In this document: positions 24,927 through 34,200 of the stretch, piece by piece
How the letters are laid out: each line of letters opens with the position of its first letter
Position numbering within the stretch: position 1 is the stretch's first letter
Assembly: GCA_030841105.1 (NCBI GenBank)
Contig: JAVEDE010000078.1
Span: forward strand, 62,001 to 126,000
DNA: 64,000 nucleotides
Direction of reading: 5' to 3'
From: Pyrinomonadaceae bacterium
GTDB lineage: Bacteria; Acidobacteriota; Blastocatellia; Pyrinomonadales; Pyrinomonadaceae
Made by a program: the position numbers and the translations under genes
Notes under the pieces: generated by a model
What the model saw: the letters and a program-made list of their open reading frames with translations, nothing else
Told to the model about the DNA's origin: nothing
Database searches by the model: none

Positions 24927-26738
24927 TTAGGGCTGGCCGAAACGCAGACGATACTCCGGCGAGTTCATAAAGCCGTCAACCATGAGCCGCGCGTTGTTCG
25001 GGTCTCGGTTGATGACTCTGAGCCACGCCTGATAGCCGTCCTCTTCGGGCGTGCGTCGCAGGTAACCGTAGTACTGCATCGCCACGAACGCGCCGTTGTA
25101 CTCCACCGCCGCCACCTCGTCGCTCTGCACGACGGCGCGCAGCACTTGCGCCCGCGAGAGCGTGCCCGCCGACAGTTGGGCGAACAGTTGCGCGCTTGTG
25201 AGCGTCAACTTCCGCCCCGCTTCCGGCGCGGCCGGGTCGTTCGTCGTGATAGCCGTCAGGTTGTAACGGCTCAAGAGCGCGTTGACGAACACCGGATCGG
25301 AGAGCGAATCATATCGCTCGCGGAAGGCCGTGCGCCCTGCGAACGCTTCGGCAAACTCGGCGCGCTTGCGGTAAACCTCTCCCTCGGTCTGACCGCTGAC
25401 GCTGCGCATGTCGGGCGTGATCTCTGCGTACAGCGGCAGACGTCCGAACGCGACCTTGTAGAACAGGTAGGCGAAGTAGCCCTTCAACTGAAACTCCGGC
25501 GCGCGGAAGAAACCGGACGAGACCGTGTTGCGATCACAGGTCGGGTCGGCATGCACGTCCGCGCAGTTGTCGAGGACGCGCATCCACGCGGCCATGCCTT
25601 CCGCGTCCGGCTCGCGGTTGAGGAAGTCGAGATACTGCATGCGGACGAAAAACTCGTTGCCGTCAACCGGGTTCGGCGCGTTCGGCGCGTCGTTGTCCGT
25701 GATCGTCACGCGCGTCGTGGTCTGGCCGCCGAGCGTCACACCCGTCGGGTCTGTGAGCACGACTTCGACCCATTCGTCCGTCTCCGCGTGCGCGTCGTCA
25801 ATTAGCGGGATCGAGAAACTCACGCTCGTCTCGCCGGGGGCGAAGGTGATGCGGTCAACGCTCGTCGCGTAGTCGCAGCGCGCGAAGGCTGCGCCGGGCA
25901 GCGTCGTCGTGTCGTCGCAACGGACGGCCGCCGGGTTGTCGGTCGTGCGGTAGTTGACGGTCGCCGTGCTCGCCGTATTGCCGGTGCGCGTGACGGTCAA
26001 ACTGATCCGCCCGCCGCCCTCTCCGGCGGTAAAGTTGGCAGCGCCGAATTGCACGGCGTCCGTGTTCGGGACGCCGACGAAATCCAAGACCTGATCAACC
26101 AGCGGCCGGACGAAGACCTGCCCGGCGGGGTTGAAGGTGAATCCGGCCTTCGACGCCCTGACCGTATGAATCACTCCCGACTCGACGATCCGCAGCACGT
26201 ACTGCCCGTTCGCGTCCGTCTCCACCGTCTCTAAATGCTCGCCGCCCTGTATGATGCTCACGCCTTCGATCCCGACGCCGTTCGCGTCGCGCACGCGGCC
26301 GCTGATCGTGACGCGCGACGGCGCGCCCACGAAGCTGGCTATCCGGTCGCCGCTCAAATTATTGAAGACGGCCGACGGCGGGTTGAAACTGTAATAGTCC
26401 CTGACGGGCGTCACAGTGTAGTTGCCGCCGGGGGCGAGTCCGTCGAAGGTGTACACGCCGTTCAAGTCCGCGTAGATCGTGAGCGACTGCGGCACACCAT
26501 CGAGTCTCACCCGCACGTTGCTCATGCTCGCGCCGTACCACTCGGTCACCCGGCCGGTAATGGTGTAAGTGACGGGTTCGGTTTGAACCGCGCCGCTACG
26601 GTAGCTGCCGCTGTAGCCAACCGCGAGATGGACGGGGAGAGCCAGCGCAAGGGTGGCCGCTAATAGCGAAAAGAACAGAACGAAGCGGCGCGGCCTGTAG
26701 GCACACTTCGAGGGGGAAGAAAGACGCGAGGGTGACAT
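24927..26738 (-). CDS. Secreted protein: CarboxypepD_reg-like domains, Calx-beta, DUF4214
   Basis: 603 residues; a signal peptide follows a basic start (about 18-42). Two carboxypeptidase-regulatory-like beta-sandwich domains (about 55-130, YTITGRVTEWYGASMSNVRVRLDG, and about 145-220) are followed by a Calx-beta domain (about 228-350; VNYRTTDNPAAVRCDD and ITDNDAPNAPNP). The C-terminal half is DUF4214-like (FFVRMQYLDFLNREPD and a second FVAMQYYGYLRRTPEEDGYQAWL). DUF4214 occurs in large secreted or surface proteins; the activity is unknown. The Calx-beta/DUF4214 half is closely similar to that of the protein encoded at 27544-30978, so a shared cassette has been joined to different N-terminal parts. 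Confidence 0.85.
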   Translation of the reverse strand: MSPSRLSSPSKCAYRPRRFVLFFSLLAATLALALPVHLAVGYSGSYRSGAVQTEPVTYTITGRVTEWYGASMSNVRVRLDGVPQSLTIYADLNGVYTFDGLAPGGNYTVTPVRDYYSFNPPSAVFNNLSGDRIASFVGAPSRVTISGRVRDANGVGIEGVSIIQGGEHLETVETDANGQYVLRIVESGVIHTVRASKAGFTFNPAGQVFVRPLVDQVLDFVGVPNTDAVQFGAANFTAGEGGGRISLTVTRTGNTASTATVNYRTTDNPAAVRCDDTTTLPGAAFARCDYATSVDRITFAPGETSVSFSIPLIDDAHAETDEWVEVVLTDPTGVTLGGQTTTRVTITDNDAPNAPNPVDGNEFFVRMQYLDFLNREPDAEGMAAWMRVLDNCADVHADPTCDRNTVSSGFFRAPEFQLKGYFAYLFYKVAFGRLPLYAEITPDMRSVSGQTEGEVYRKRAEFAEAFAGRTAFRERYDSLSDPVFVNALLSRYNLTAITTNDPAAPEAGRKLTLTSAQLFAQLSAGTLSRAQVLRAVVQSDEVAAVEYNGAFVAMQYYGYLRRTPEEDGYQAWLRVINRDPNNARLMVDGFMNSPEYRLRFGQP

Positions 26739-26829
26739 GATGATTCTGATCCTAAAATGCTAAGATTGAAATATTAATTGACTTCAAGGAGGGGATACTT
26801 GTAGCCGTCTTTTGATGTGTTTGATGGGC

Positions 26830-26844
26830 GCAAGGTTGCAGCCA
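26830..26844 (-). promoter_or_regulatory. Candidate sigma-54 element for the DUF4214 gene
   Basis: On the minus strand: TGGCTG-N5-TTGC with GG-N10-GC spacing, about 90 nt before the start codon. On the plus strand the overlapping TGGGCG-N5-TTGCA (26825-26840) also has correct spacing toward the gene at 26956, so the direction is uncertain. It is weaker than the elements at 35127 and 48590. Confidence 0.35.
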
Positions 26845-26955
26845 ACTCCTGCTTTTTCAATTAGCCGGTGGTGCGAATGGGGTACGACGTGCGGACGTGA
26901 TATACAGACCAAGACCCGGTCAATCAGCCATGTCAACAAAGGGGAGAAACTAAGG

Positions 26956-27438
26956 ATGAGTGTCAAAGAGAAATTCACGCCTGACGAATGGAAGAGTTTA
27001 ATCAAAGCGCCGCTGCTGGCGGCCTACGCGGTGGCGGGAGCCGCTCCGAGCAAGCAGGACGACTTTATGCGGGAGATGGCCGCCGTCGCCGACGGCATCG
27101 TCGAAGGCGAGCAACGCGCGGCGCAAGACTCTCTGCTCGGAACGGTCATCGCAGAGATCGTCGCCAACGCAGGGGACGAGGCGCGCGGTCAGACCGAGAA
27201 GCTCTCCCTCGATGAAGTCAAAGTCAGGGCGCTCGACACCTGTCGCGCGGCGGCCGCGGCGCTGGCGTCGAAGATCAGCGCCGAGGAAGCGTACGAGTAC
27301 AAAAGGTGGGTCTTGGTGGTGACCGAAAAAGTGGCGTCGGCGGCCAAAGAAGGCGGCCTCTTCGGATACGGCGGCGAGCAGATCAGCGGCAGCGAGATCG
27401 CCACCATCAACGAGATCGGCGAGGCGATAAGCATCTGA
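26956..27438 (+). CDS. Conserved-looking cytosolic protein of unknown function, 160 residues
   Basis: The start is ATG 26956 behind GGGGAG and AAGG; the frame is open upstream to 26812 but the extra residues are unconvincing. The protein is mainly helical with no signal peptide: FTPDEWKSLIKAPLLAAYAVAGAAPS, then a DDFMREMAAVADG helix, several Ala-rich helices and a C-terminal GGLFGYGGEQISGSEIATINEIGEAI. The FGYGG..IS..E...I.E segment resembles a recurrent small-protein C-terminus, but I do not recognise a named family. It stands alone between two divergent or convergent secreted-protein genes and ends in its own terminator. Confidence 0.65.
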   Translation: MSVKEKFTPDEWKSLIKAPLLAAYAVAGAAPSKQDDFMREMAAVADGIVEGEQRAAQDSLLGTVIAEIVANAGDEARGQTEKLSLDEVKVRALDTCRAAAAALASKISAEEAYEYKRWVLVVTEKVASAAKEGGLFGYGGEQISGSEIATINEIGEAISI

Positions 27439-27456
27439 GCGTGCGCGCGTCGAAGC

Positions 27457-27506
27457 CCGAAACAAGAAAAGGTCGCCCACACGCGGGCGACCTTTTCTTG
27501 TTTCGG
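27457..27506. terminator. Strong bidirectional terminator
   Basis: A perfect 22-bp stem (27457-27478 with 27485-27506) with a 6-nt loop; the arms contain AAGAAAA and TTTTCTT. It serves the convergent genes ending at 27438 and 27544. Confidence 0.9.
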
Positions 27507-27543
27507 AAACTTACTCCGGCTTGAAGTTTAAAGCGCGCGTCGC

Positions 27544-30500
27544 TTACTGTGCGCGCCCGAAACGGAGCCTGTACTCGGTCGAGTTCATGAAACCGTTGAC
27601 CATGAGACGGACGTTGTTCGGGTCTTGGTTAATGACCCGCAGCCAATTCTGATAGCCTTCCGGCTCCGGCGTCCGCCGCAAGTAACCGTAGTACTGCATC
27701 GCCACGAACGCCTGATTGTATTCAAGGGCGGACACCTCGTCGGACTCTGCGATGGCGCGAACGACTTGCGCCCGCGTCAGCCTGCGGCTCAACAAGAGAT
27801 CGTTTAAGTCCGCGCGGGTGTAGGTCACTTTGGCCGCGCCGTCTGGACTCGCGGCATCGGGCGTGGTGATCCGGCTCAAGGCGTAACGATCCATCAACGT
27901 GTCCACGAACCTTGAGATTTCGAGGTGGTCGTATTGGCTCACGAAGGCGGCGCGCTGCACCCACTGGTTGGAGAAGAGCGTGCGCTTGGCGTAGACCTCT
28001 TCGGGGGTCGCGCCGGTGATGCCGCGCATGTCTGCGATGATCTCTTGGTAGAGCGGCAACCTGCCGAACGAGAGCTTGTAGAAGCGATAGACGTAGTAGC
28101 CTTTGAGTTGAAATTCCTGCGAACGGAAGAAGGCCGCGCTCACCGCGATGCGATCACATTCGGGGTTGTTGTTCACGTCGGAACAACGATTGAGCACCCC
28201 CGTCCACGCGTCGAAGCCTGCGGGTTCGGGTTCACGCGAGAGGAAGTCGAGATACTGCTGCCGGACGAAGAACGGCGTGTCGTCAATTGGGTTGGGTTGC
28301 CCGGCGACGTCGTTGTCGGTGATGGTCAGGGTGGCGACGCTGCGCTCGCCGAGCGCGCCGCCGAGCGGCTCTGCGAGTTGCAGTTGAACCCGCTCGCTGC
28401 TTTCGACGTGTGCGTCGTCAATCAGGGAGACCTCGAACGTCTTTTGCGCTTCGCCCGCGGCGAAGTTCAGCGTGTCAACGGTGGTGGCATAATCGCAGCG
28501 GGCGAAGGCCACATCAGGCATCGTCGTCGCGTCGTCGCAGCGCACGGCCGCCTGATTGTCGTTCGTCGAATATTTGACACTGGCCTGACCGGAGATGTCG
28601 CCCGAACGAGTCACGGTGATCATCGCGCGGCCGTCGCCTTCGGCCGAGGTGAAATTCGCGACGCTGAACTGGATGGTGTTCGACGTGGGCGGGGCTTGCT
28701 CGCTCTGGAAGCCGGAGAACTTGACGACGAAACTGTCGCTCTCGCCGCCGCGGTATGCCCTCTGAAAAGCGCCTTGCGTCGTCGGGAAGTTGATCGAGTT
28801 CGTGTAGCCGGTGGCGTAGGCGTTGCCGCCGCCGTCCACGGCGACGCCGGAGAATCGCGTCGCGCCGTCGCTGCCGAAGCGCGTCGAGTGGATGCCCGCG
28901 CCGGATGGACTCAACTGCGTTAAGAATGCCCCGCCGTTAGGTGAGACGGCATCATTCGTTAATGGAAAGTTTGTAGAGCCTGTGAGTCCAGCGACGTAGG
29001 CGTTGCCCGCCGGGTCGGCCGCGATGGCGAGACCGAGGTCGCCGCCGCTGCCGCCGAGATAAGTTCCGTAGACGAGTCCACTGCCCGCCGGGTTCAACTT
29101 CGCGGCGAAGGCGTCGTAGCCGATGCCCGGTTCGCCACCCGTGGCCGGTTGGAAACTGCCGGGCGTTGTGGGGAAGGCTCTGGACGAAGTGTAGCCTGTG
29201 ACGTAGGCATGACCCGCCGCGTCAATGGCGATGTCCTGCCCGCGATCCTCTTCCGCGCCGCCGAGCAGTGTGGAATAGACGAGGCCGCTCCCCGTCGCAT
29301 TGAGCTTGGTGACGAAGGCTTCGGTGCTGCCGCCCGTCGTGCGGAACGCGCCCGCCGTCACAGGAAACGTGATGGACTCGGTGTAGCCCGTCACGAACGC
29401 GTTGCCGGAAGCGTCAACGGCGATCCCGTAAGGCACGTCGTAATGGTTGCCGCCGAGGAGCGTGGAATAGACCAGACTCGAACCGGACGAATTGAGCTTC
29501 GACACGAACGCGTCGGTCGAGAAACGTCCGCCCTCCTGCGTCTGGAACGCGCCGGGGGTTGTGGGGAAGTTTTGGAAGTCCTGACCGGAAGCGTTCGTGC
29601 CCGTGTCGCCGGTCACGTATGCGTTGCCCGCGGCGTCCAAGGCGATGGCGCTCGCCCCGTCGTTGTCGCCGCCGCCGATGAAAGTCGAGTAGAGCAAACT
29701 GCTGCCGCTCGCGTTCAGCTTCGACACAAACGCGTCGGAGTTGTTCCCCCCCCCACGCGTAGTTTGGAACGCGCCCGGCGTCGTCGGGAAGTTGTCCGAC
29801 GAAGTTTGACCCGCGATGTGAACCTGTCCCGACGCATCCACGGCGAGACTAAAACTCAACTCGGTGCTGCTGCCGCCGAGATACGTCGCGTAGACGAGCG
29901 CCGTGCCCGCCGGGTTCAGCTTCACGACAAATGCGTCGTAGTTGCCTCGATTGATCGTGACATACGCGCCCGCCGTCGTGGGAAAGTTGACGGAGGTGGT
30001 GTAGCCGGAGACGTATGCGCTGCCGTTGGCGTCAACGACGACGGCCTCGCTGTAGTCGCTGCCGCCGCCGCCGATGTAGGTCGAATAACTGAGCACCGGA
30101 TCAATAATCAAGGGACGTGTGTGATCGTAACTTCCCACGCGGAAGCCGACGCGGTTGCGGCCTTTCAAGACGTAGCCGCCCGCCACCTCTCGCCTGCTCC
30201 CGTCAATCTCCTGATAGATGATCGGCCGGTGCTGCCGGACTTCGCCATCGCCCACGCGCATGATGAGATCGCCGTTCGCGTCAATGCGTAAGCCGCGACC
30301 GCCGCTCAACGCGAAGTTGATCCGCGCGGGGTTCGCGTGCGGCGCGACGATGAAGTCGTATTCGAGTTGGCGTTGATTGCCGTAATAGACCACGTCAACG
30401 CCGGGATAGACTTCCTTGTAATGAACCTTCGCGTAAGTGGAAACATTCGTGCGCCACTTCTCAGGGTCGTCGCCGACGAGATAGTTCGCCTTGCCCGTCT

Positions 30501-30978
30501 GCTCGTCCTGTCCAGTGATGCGAGGGCGCGGGTTAGCCCCTTCGAGTTTCATCCGCAACACCGCGACGTTGCGCGCGGGGTTGCCTTCAAGTTCGAGGGC
30601 TTTGACGCCGGGACGCGTGTGACGGTCGGCGCTCGCGTGCGACTGACGATCCAGAGCGATGACCGCCTCGTTCCCGGTCAGAAACAGAGTGTAGCCGCTG
30701 CCGCGCGAGATGAATTTGACGGGCGGTGCGACCTGTCCGACGTTGGCCTCGAAACTCAGAGGCAGCGTGCCGTATGCCTCGCGCACGAAGGCAGCAGTAG
30801 CAACGGGGGCGGCGGGTTGAGCCGGTCGAGTTGCCGACGCGGCCTTCTCGCCGCGGAGGCCGACAGCCGCGGCGATGAACAGCATGAGCAAGCAAAATAG
30901 ACTCGCCCTCATGCGCCGCGCCGGGGCGAGTAAAATCGCGTGAATATTAAAAACTGAAAAGCGAGCGAGGGCTGGCAT
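27544..30978 (-). CDS. Secreted SBBP-repeat beta-propeller protein with Calx-beta and DUF4214 domains
   Basis: 1144 residues from the ATG at 30978 (GGGGAAAG upstream); the frame is open to 31026. A hydrophobic export segment (MRASLFCLLMLFIAAAVGL) follows. Residues about 85-300 form the domain usually found before SBBP repeats (LPLSFEANVGQ, NYLVGDDPEKW, YPGVDVVYYG). Residues about 310-760 hold about eight SBBP repeats (D-x-x-GNAYVTGYT and FVTKLNATGS words), predicted to build a beta-propeller. A Calx-beta domain (about 780-890) and a DUF4214 region (about 900-1144) complete it. It is probably extracellular or surface-bound; no enzyme activity is evident. Its last 350 residues parallel the protein at 24927-26738. 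Confidence 0.87.
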   Translation of the reverse strand: MPALARFSVFNIHAILLAPARRMRASLFCLLMLFIAAAVGLRGEKAASATRPAQPAAPVATAAFVREAYGTLPLSFEANVGQVAPPVKFISRGSGYTLFLTGNEAVIALDRQSHASADRHTRPGVKALELEGNPARNVAVLRMKLEGANPRPRITGQDEQTGKANYLVGDDPEKWRTNVSTYAKVHYKEVYPGVDVVYYGNQRQLEYDFIVAPHANPARINFALSGGRGLRIDANGDLIMRVGDGEVRQHRPIIYQEIDGSRREVAGGYVLKGRNRVGFRVGSYDHTRPLIIDPVLSYSTYIGGGGSDYSEAVVVDANGSAYVSGYTTSVNFPTTAGAYVTINRGNYDAFVVKLNPAGTALVYATYLGGSSTELSFSLAVDASGQVHIAGQTSSDNFPTTPGAFQTTRGGGNNSDAFVSKLNASGSSLLYSTFIGGGDNDGASAIALDAAGNAYVTGDTGTNASGQDFQNFPTTPGAFQTQEGGRFSTDAFVSKLNSSGSSLVYSTLLGGNHYDVPYGIAVDASGNAFVTGYTESITFPVTAGAFRTTGGSTEAFVTKLNATGSGLVYSTLLGGAEEDRGQDIAIDAAGHAYVTGYTSSRAFPTTPGSFQPATGGEPGIGYDAFAAKLNPAGSGLVYGTYLGGSGGDLGLAIAADPAGNAYVAGLTGSTNFPLTNDAVSPNGGAFLTQLSPSGAGIHSTRFGSDGATRFSGVAVDGGGNAYATGYTNSINFPTTQGAFQRAYRGGESDSFVVKFSGFQSEQAPPTSNTIQFSVANFTSAEGDGRAMITVTRSGDISGQASVKYSTNDNQAAVRCDDATTMPDVAFARCDYATTVDTLNFAAGEAQKTFEVSLIDDAHVESSERVQLQLAEPLGGALGERSVATLTITDNDVAGQPNPIDDTPFFVRQQYLDFLSREPEPAGFDAWTGVLNRCSDVNNNPECDRIAVSAAFFRSQEFQLKGYYVYRFYKLSFGRLPLYQEIIADMRGITGATPEEVYAKRTLFSNQWVQRAAFVSQYDHLEISRFVDTLMDRYALSRITTPDAASPDGAAKVTYTRADLNDLLLSRRLTRAQVVRAIAESDEVSALEYNQAFVAMQYYGYLRRTPEPEGYQNWLRVINQDPNNVRLMVNGFMNSTEYRLRFGRAQ

Positions 30979-31233
30979 TCGGTTCTTTCCCCTTAATTCG
31001 GATGTCTTTGAGAATAATGATAACACTCAAAGAGTTTTTTACTGACCGTCTATAAAATGACTGACCCCGGATGGGCGGTTAGAAAAGCAGTTTCCAAGCA
31101 CGAGCGGCTTTGATGTCGGCGCGGGCGCAGAGGTTGGTCGCGGGAAGCATATTTGAAGGCGGGCACGCGCGTTTATTTTCCTCTCACATCAACTGAAATC
31201 GTCTCGCATTGCTGGACGCGAAGCACGCAGACG
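30979..31233. other. Intergenic region upstream of the SBBP gene
   Basis: No gene and no sigma-54 element with correct spacing was found on either strand. It is A/T-richer than its surroundings next to the start codon. Confidence 0.4.
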
Positions 31234-31273
31234 CGCGCAGGGAGTCGCTTCCTCAGAAGCGACTCCCTGCGCG
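31234..31273 (-). terminator. Terminator of the first TonB receptor gene
   Basis: A perfect 17-bp stem (31234-31250 with 31257-31273; AGGGAGTCGCTT core) with a 6-nt loop, located 19 bp beyond the receptor stop on the minus strand. Confidence 0.85.
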
Positions 31274-31291
31274 GCAAAGTTGAGTTGAAGT

Positions 31292-34200
31292 TTAGAACTC
31301 GAAGCGCACCGCGAACTGCATGATGCGCGGCGCATAGGTGCTTGTGATCTGCCCGAAGGTCGGGCTGTTGATGTCGAAGATGTTGCTGTCTTCGCCGAAG
31401 TTGAGCGCGTTCAGCCCGCTCGGCGGGTAGAAGTTGGCGCGGTTGAGAAGGTTGAAAACTTCCATGCGGAGTTGCACCCTCGCCCGCTCGCCAAGCGGGA
31501 TGTTCTTCATCAGACCGGCGTCCCAGTTGAAATAGATGGGGCCGTTGATGAAGGTGCGCGGCAGGTTGCCGGTCTGCCCCGGCTGCGTGCGGAAGAAGAC
31601 CTGACCGGGGAACGCCGCCCCCGGCGTCGTGCCCAGATTGCCGCCCGTCGCCGTGCCGTCCGGCGCGATCACGGCGGGGTTGATGAAGTAGACCCGGCCG
31701 TTCTGGTGGAAGATGCCGACGAGGTCTTTGATCTGATCTGTGTTCAGGGACGAGTTGGCCGTCTGGCGCTGCGAACGTCCCGCGCGGTTGAGCGTCGGGC
31801 TTAAATCCCTGATCGAGATCGGCGCGCCCGACCCCAGATTGATGATCGAACTGAATTGCAAACCGCCGAGCAAGTGACCCGCGAAGCCGCCGTCGCTCAG
31901 GAAACGCTTGTTGCGCCCGAAAGGCAGTTCGTAGATCGCGTTGAAGTTGACGGTGTGCGTGCGGTCGTAGTCGGTGCGCGCGTAGTCGAGTTGCGGGTTG
32001 GCGTTATCGAGGAACGGATCGAAGCGCGCCTGTCCGTCGGTCTCGATGTCGGAGAGAATCTTCTGGAAGGTATAGTTGGCCTGCAAGGAGAGGCCGTCGG
32101 TGAAGCGGCGGCGAATTTCCGCTTGCAGTGCGTTGTAGCGATAACGGCCGCCGTTCGTCAGCAGATCGACCGGCCCGGCGTTGCGGTTGCGGCGGAAGTT
32201 GATCCCGACGCCTTCGTCCTGATCCAGACCGTTGATGATGTAGGTCTGGACGAGACCGGCGACCTGCCCGTTGATGATCGGGCCGGTGATGGCCGGGTTG
32301 TTGAGGAACGCGCCGAACGGGAGCAGCGCGAAGACGGGCAGAGGCTGGCTTCCGGCAATGGCGGGGTTGAAACGCGCGTCGGTGCATCTTTGCAGCGGGT
32401 CGCCCGTGCCGGGAAGCGTCGCGCCCTGCAAGCGGCAGTTCTCACGGGCGCGCAGGAAGTCTTGCAGGAAGCCGCTGGCGTTGATGTCGAACTGGTTGAG
32501 GTCGAAGCCGCGCACGAGACTGTTGCTGCGCCCGCCGACGTAGCGCACTTCGACGACGGAGTCGAAACCGATCTCGCGCTGGATGCCGAAGTTGTACTCC
32601 ATGTTCCGCTGGAGTTGAATGTTCGGATCGATCAGGAAAGCGGTGTTGAAGAGGTTCGGGTCGGCCTCGCGCCCCTGCGCGAAGGTGAAGGGCGGGCGGT
32701 TGAAGGCCGGGAGCGCAATCGGCGGCAGCGCGCTGAACCGCGCGTTCAAGGTATTAACCCCGCCCGTCAGATCGAGACCGGCGTTGCCGCGCGCGGCGTT
32801 GTCGGCCGCCTTGAGATATTCGTCGTTGATGTAGCTGACGCGGAAGCCGCCGCGGATGACCGTCCGCCCGTCGCCGGGGAACAGCCCGCCGAGGAAACTG
32901 TTTTTGAACTGCGGCGAGTAGGCGAAGCTGACGATGGGGCCGAAGTTGTTCTTGTCGGCGTTGAACAACTTGCCCGGCTCGCCCGCGTTAGTTCCGGCGA
33001 GGCCGTAGCGACCGGCCGGGTTGAGAATCGCCTGCTCGATGGTCTGCCCCGCAGGGATGATCGGTTCGAGCAAAACCTGATTGGGATTTCTCAGCCCCGT
33101 GTAGAGGTCGTAACGCAGTCCGAGATTCAAGGTGAGTCGCGGCGAGACGCGCCACTGATCGCTGACGTAGAGGCCGTAAGACTCGTAAGCGTAATCCTGC
33201 ACGGACGGCGCGCCGAGTTGCGGCCCCACTTCGGGACTCACGAAGTTTGCCGCGACCGTGCTGCCGCCGACGATCCCGCCGAGGAGAAAGCGGAGTGCGT
33301 CGGCGCGTGCGCGCTGGGTGGCGTTGATGCCGCCGGGGAAGAGACTCGCCGCGAGACCGGGCGTGTTCGGGTTGGCGGTGGTGGTGATGGTGTAGATCGG
33401 CGTCCGGTTGAAGTTGCTGAGCGACTGGATGCGCTGCCCTTCGATCTGCCCGCCGAACCTGAACGCGTGGTTGCCGAAGGCGTATGAGGCGTTGTCCTGA
33501 AACGTGTACTGCCGCGTGTTGCGACCCTGCGCCTGGAAACTGGCTTCGGGGCTGCTCAATCCGAGCGGCAGGCCGCCGATGATGAAGTCTGTCGGGATGG
33601 AGTTGTTGTTGAAGAACGGCTCGCTCGACGAATAGCCGCCGCGCACCTCGTTAACGAAACTCGCGCCGAGGGTCGTGCGATAAGTGGCGACGTAAAACTT
33701 CGTCGGGCCGCCCTGAAAGACGAAGGGGTTCGCGCCGAAGCCGCCCAGATCGGATTGCCGCTGGTCGGCGTTGTCGTTGTACTTGTAGACGAAGTTGAGA
33801 CTGTTGCGGCTGTTGACGTCAACGTCGAAGCGTCCGGTGAAGCCGTTGCGCGTGTCGTTGTCCGACTGGTTGAACAGCAACAACTGTGTCAGGTCGTTGT
33901 TCGAGATGGTGGAGTTGCCGACGCCGGGCATGAGTTGGAGCACGCGCCTCTGGACGGTCGGATCAACGCCGAGCACGCCACCTGCGGCGGCGGGGATTGA
34001 TGCGTTCAGCCCCGCCCCGTTGAGGACGTTGACGGTGCGCGTCACGCCGCTGTTGTCCGTGTAGGTGAAGTTGCCGGTGCGCGCCACGTCGCGCAGCACA
34101 CGGCGCTGGACTGAGGCTTGCTGGCGCAACTCGAAGCGTTCGTACTGCGCGAAGAAGAACGCTTTGCCGCGGATGACACCCGCGCCGCCTTCGCCGAAGT

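Noticed and set aside
31856-33487. Long open frame (543 codons) on the plus strand inside the first TonB receptor.
   Set aside because: It is antisense to a well-supported receptor gene; its composition (Val/Glu/Arg-rich) is that of a GC-rich mirror frame and no domain is visible. The same applies to 46528-47901 in receptor 2.
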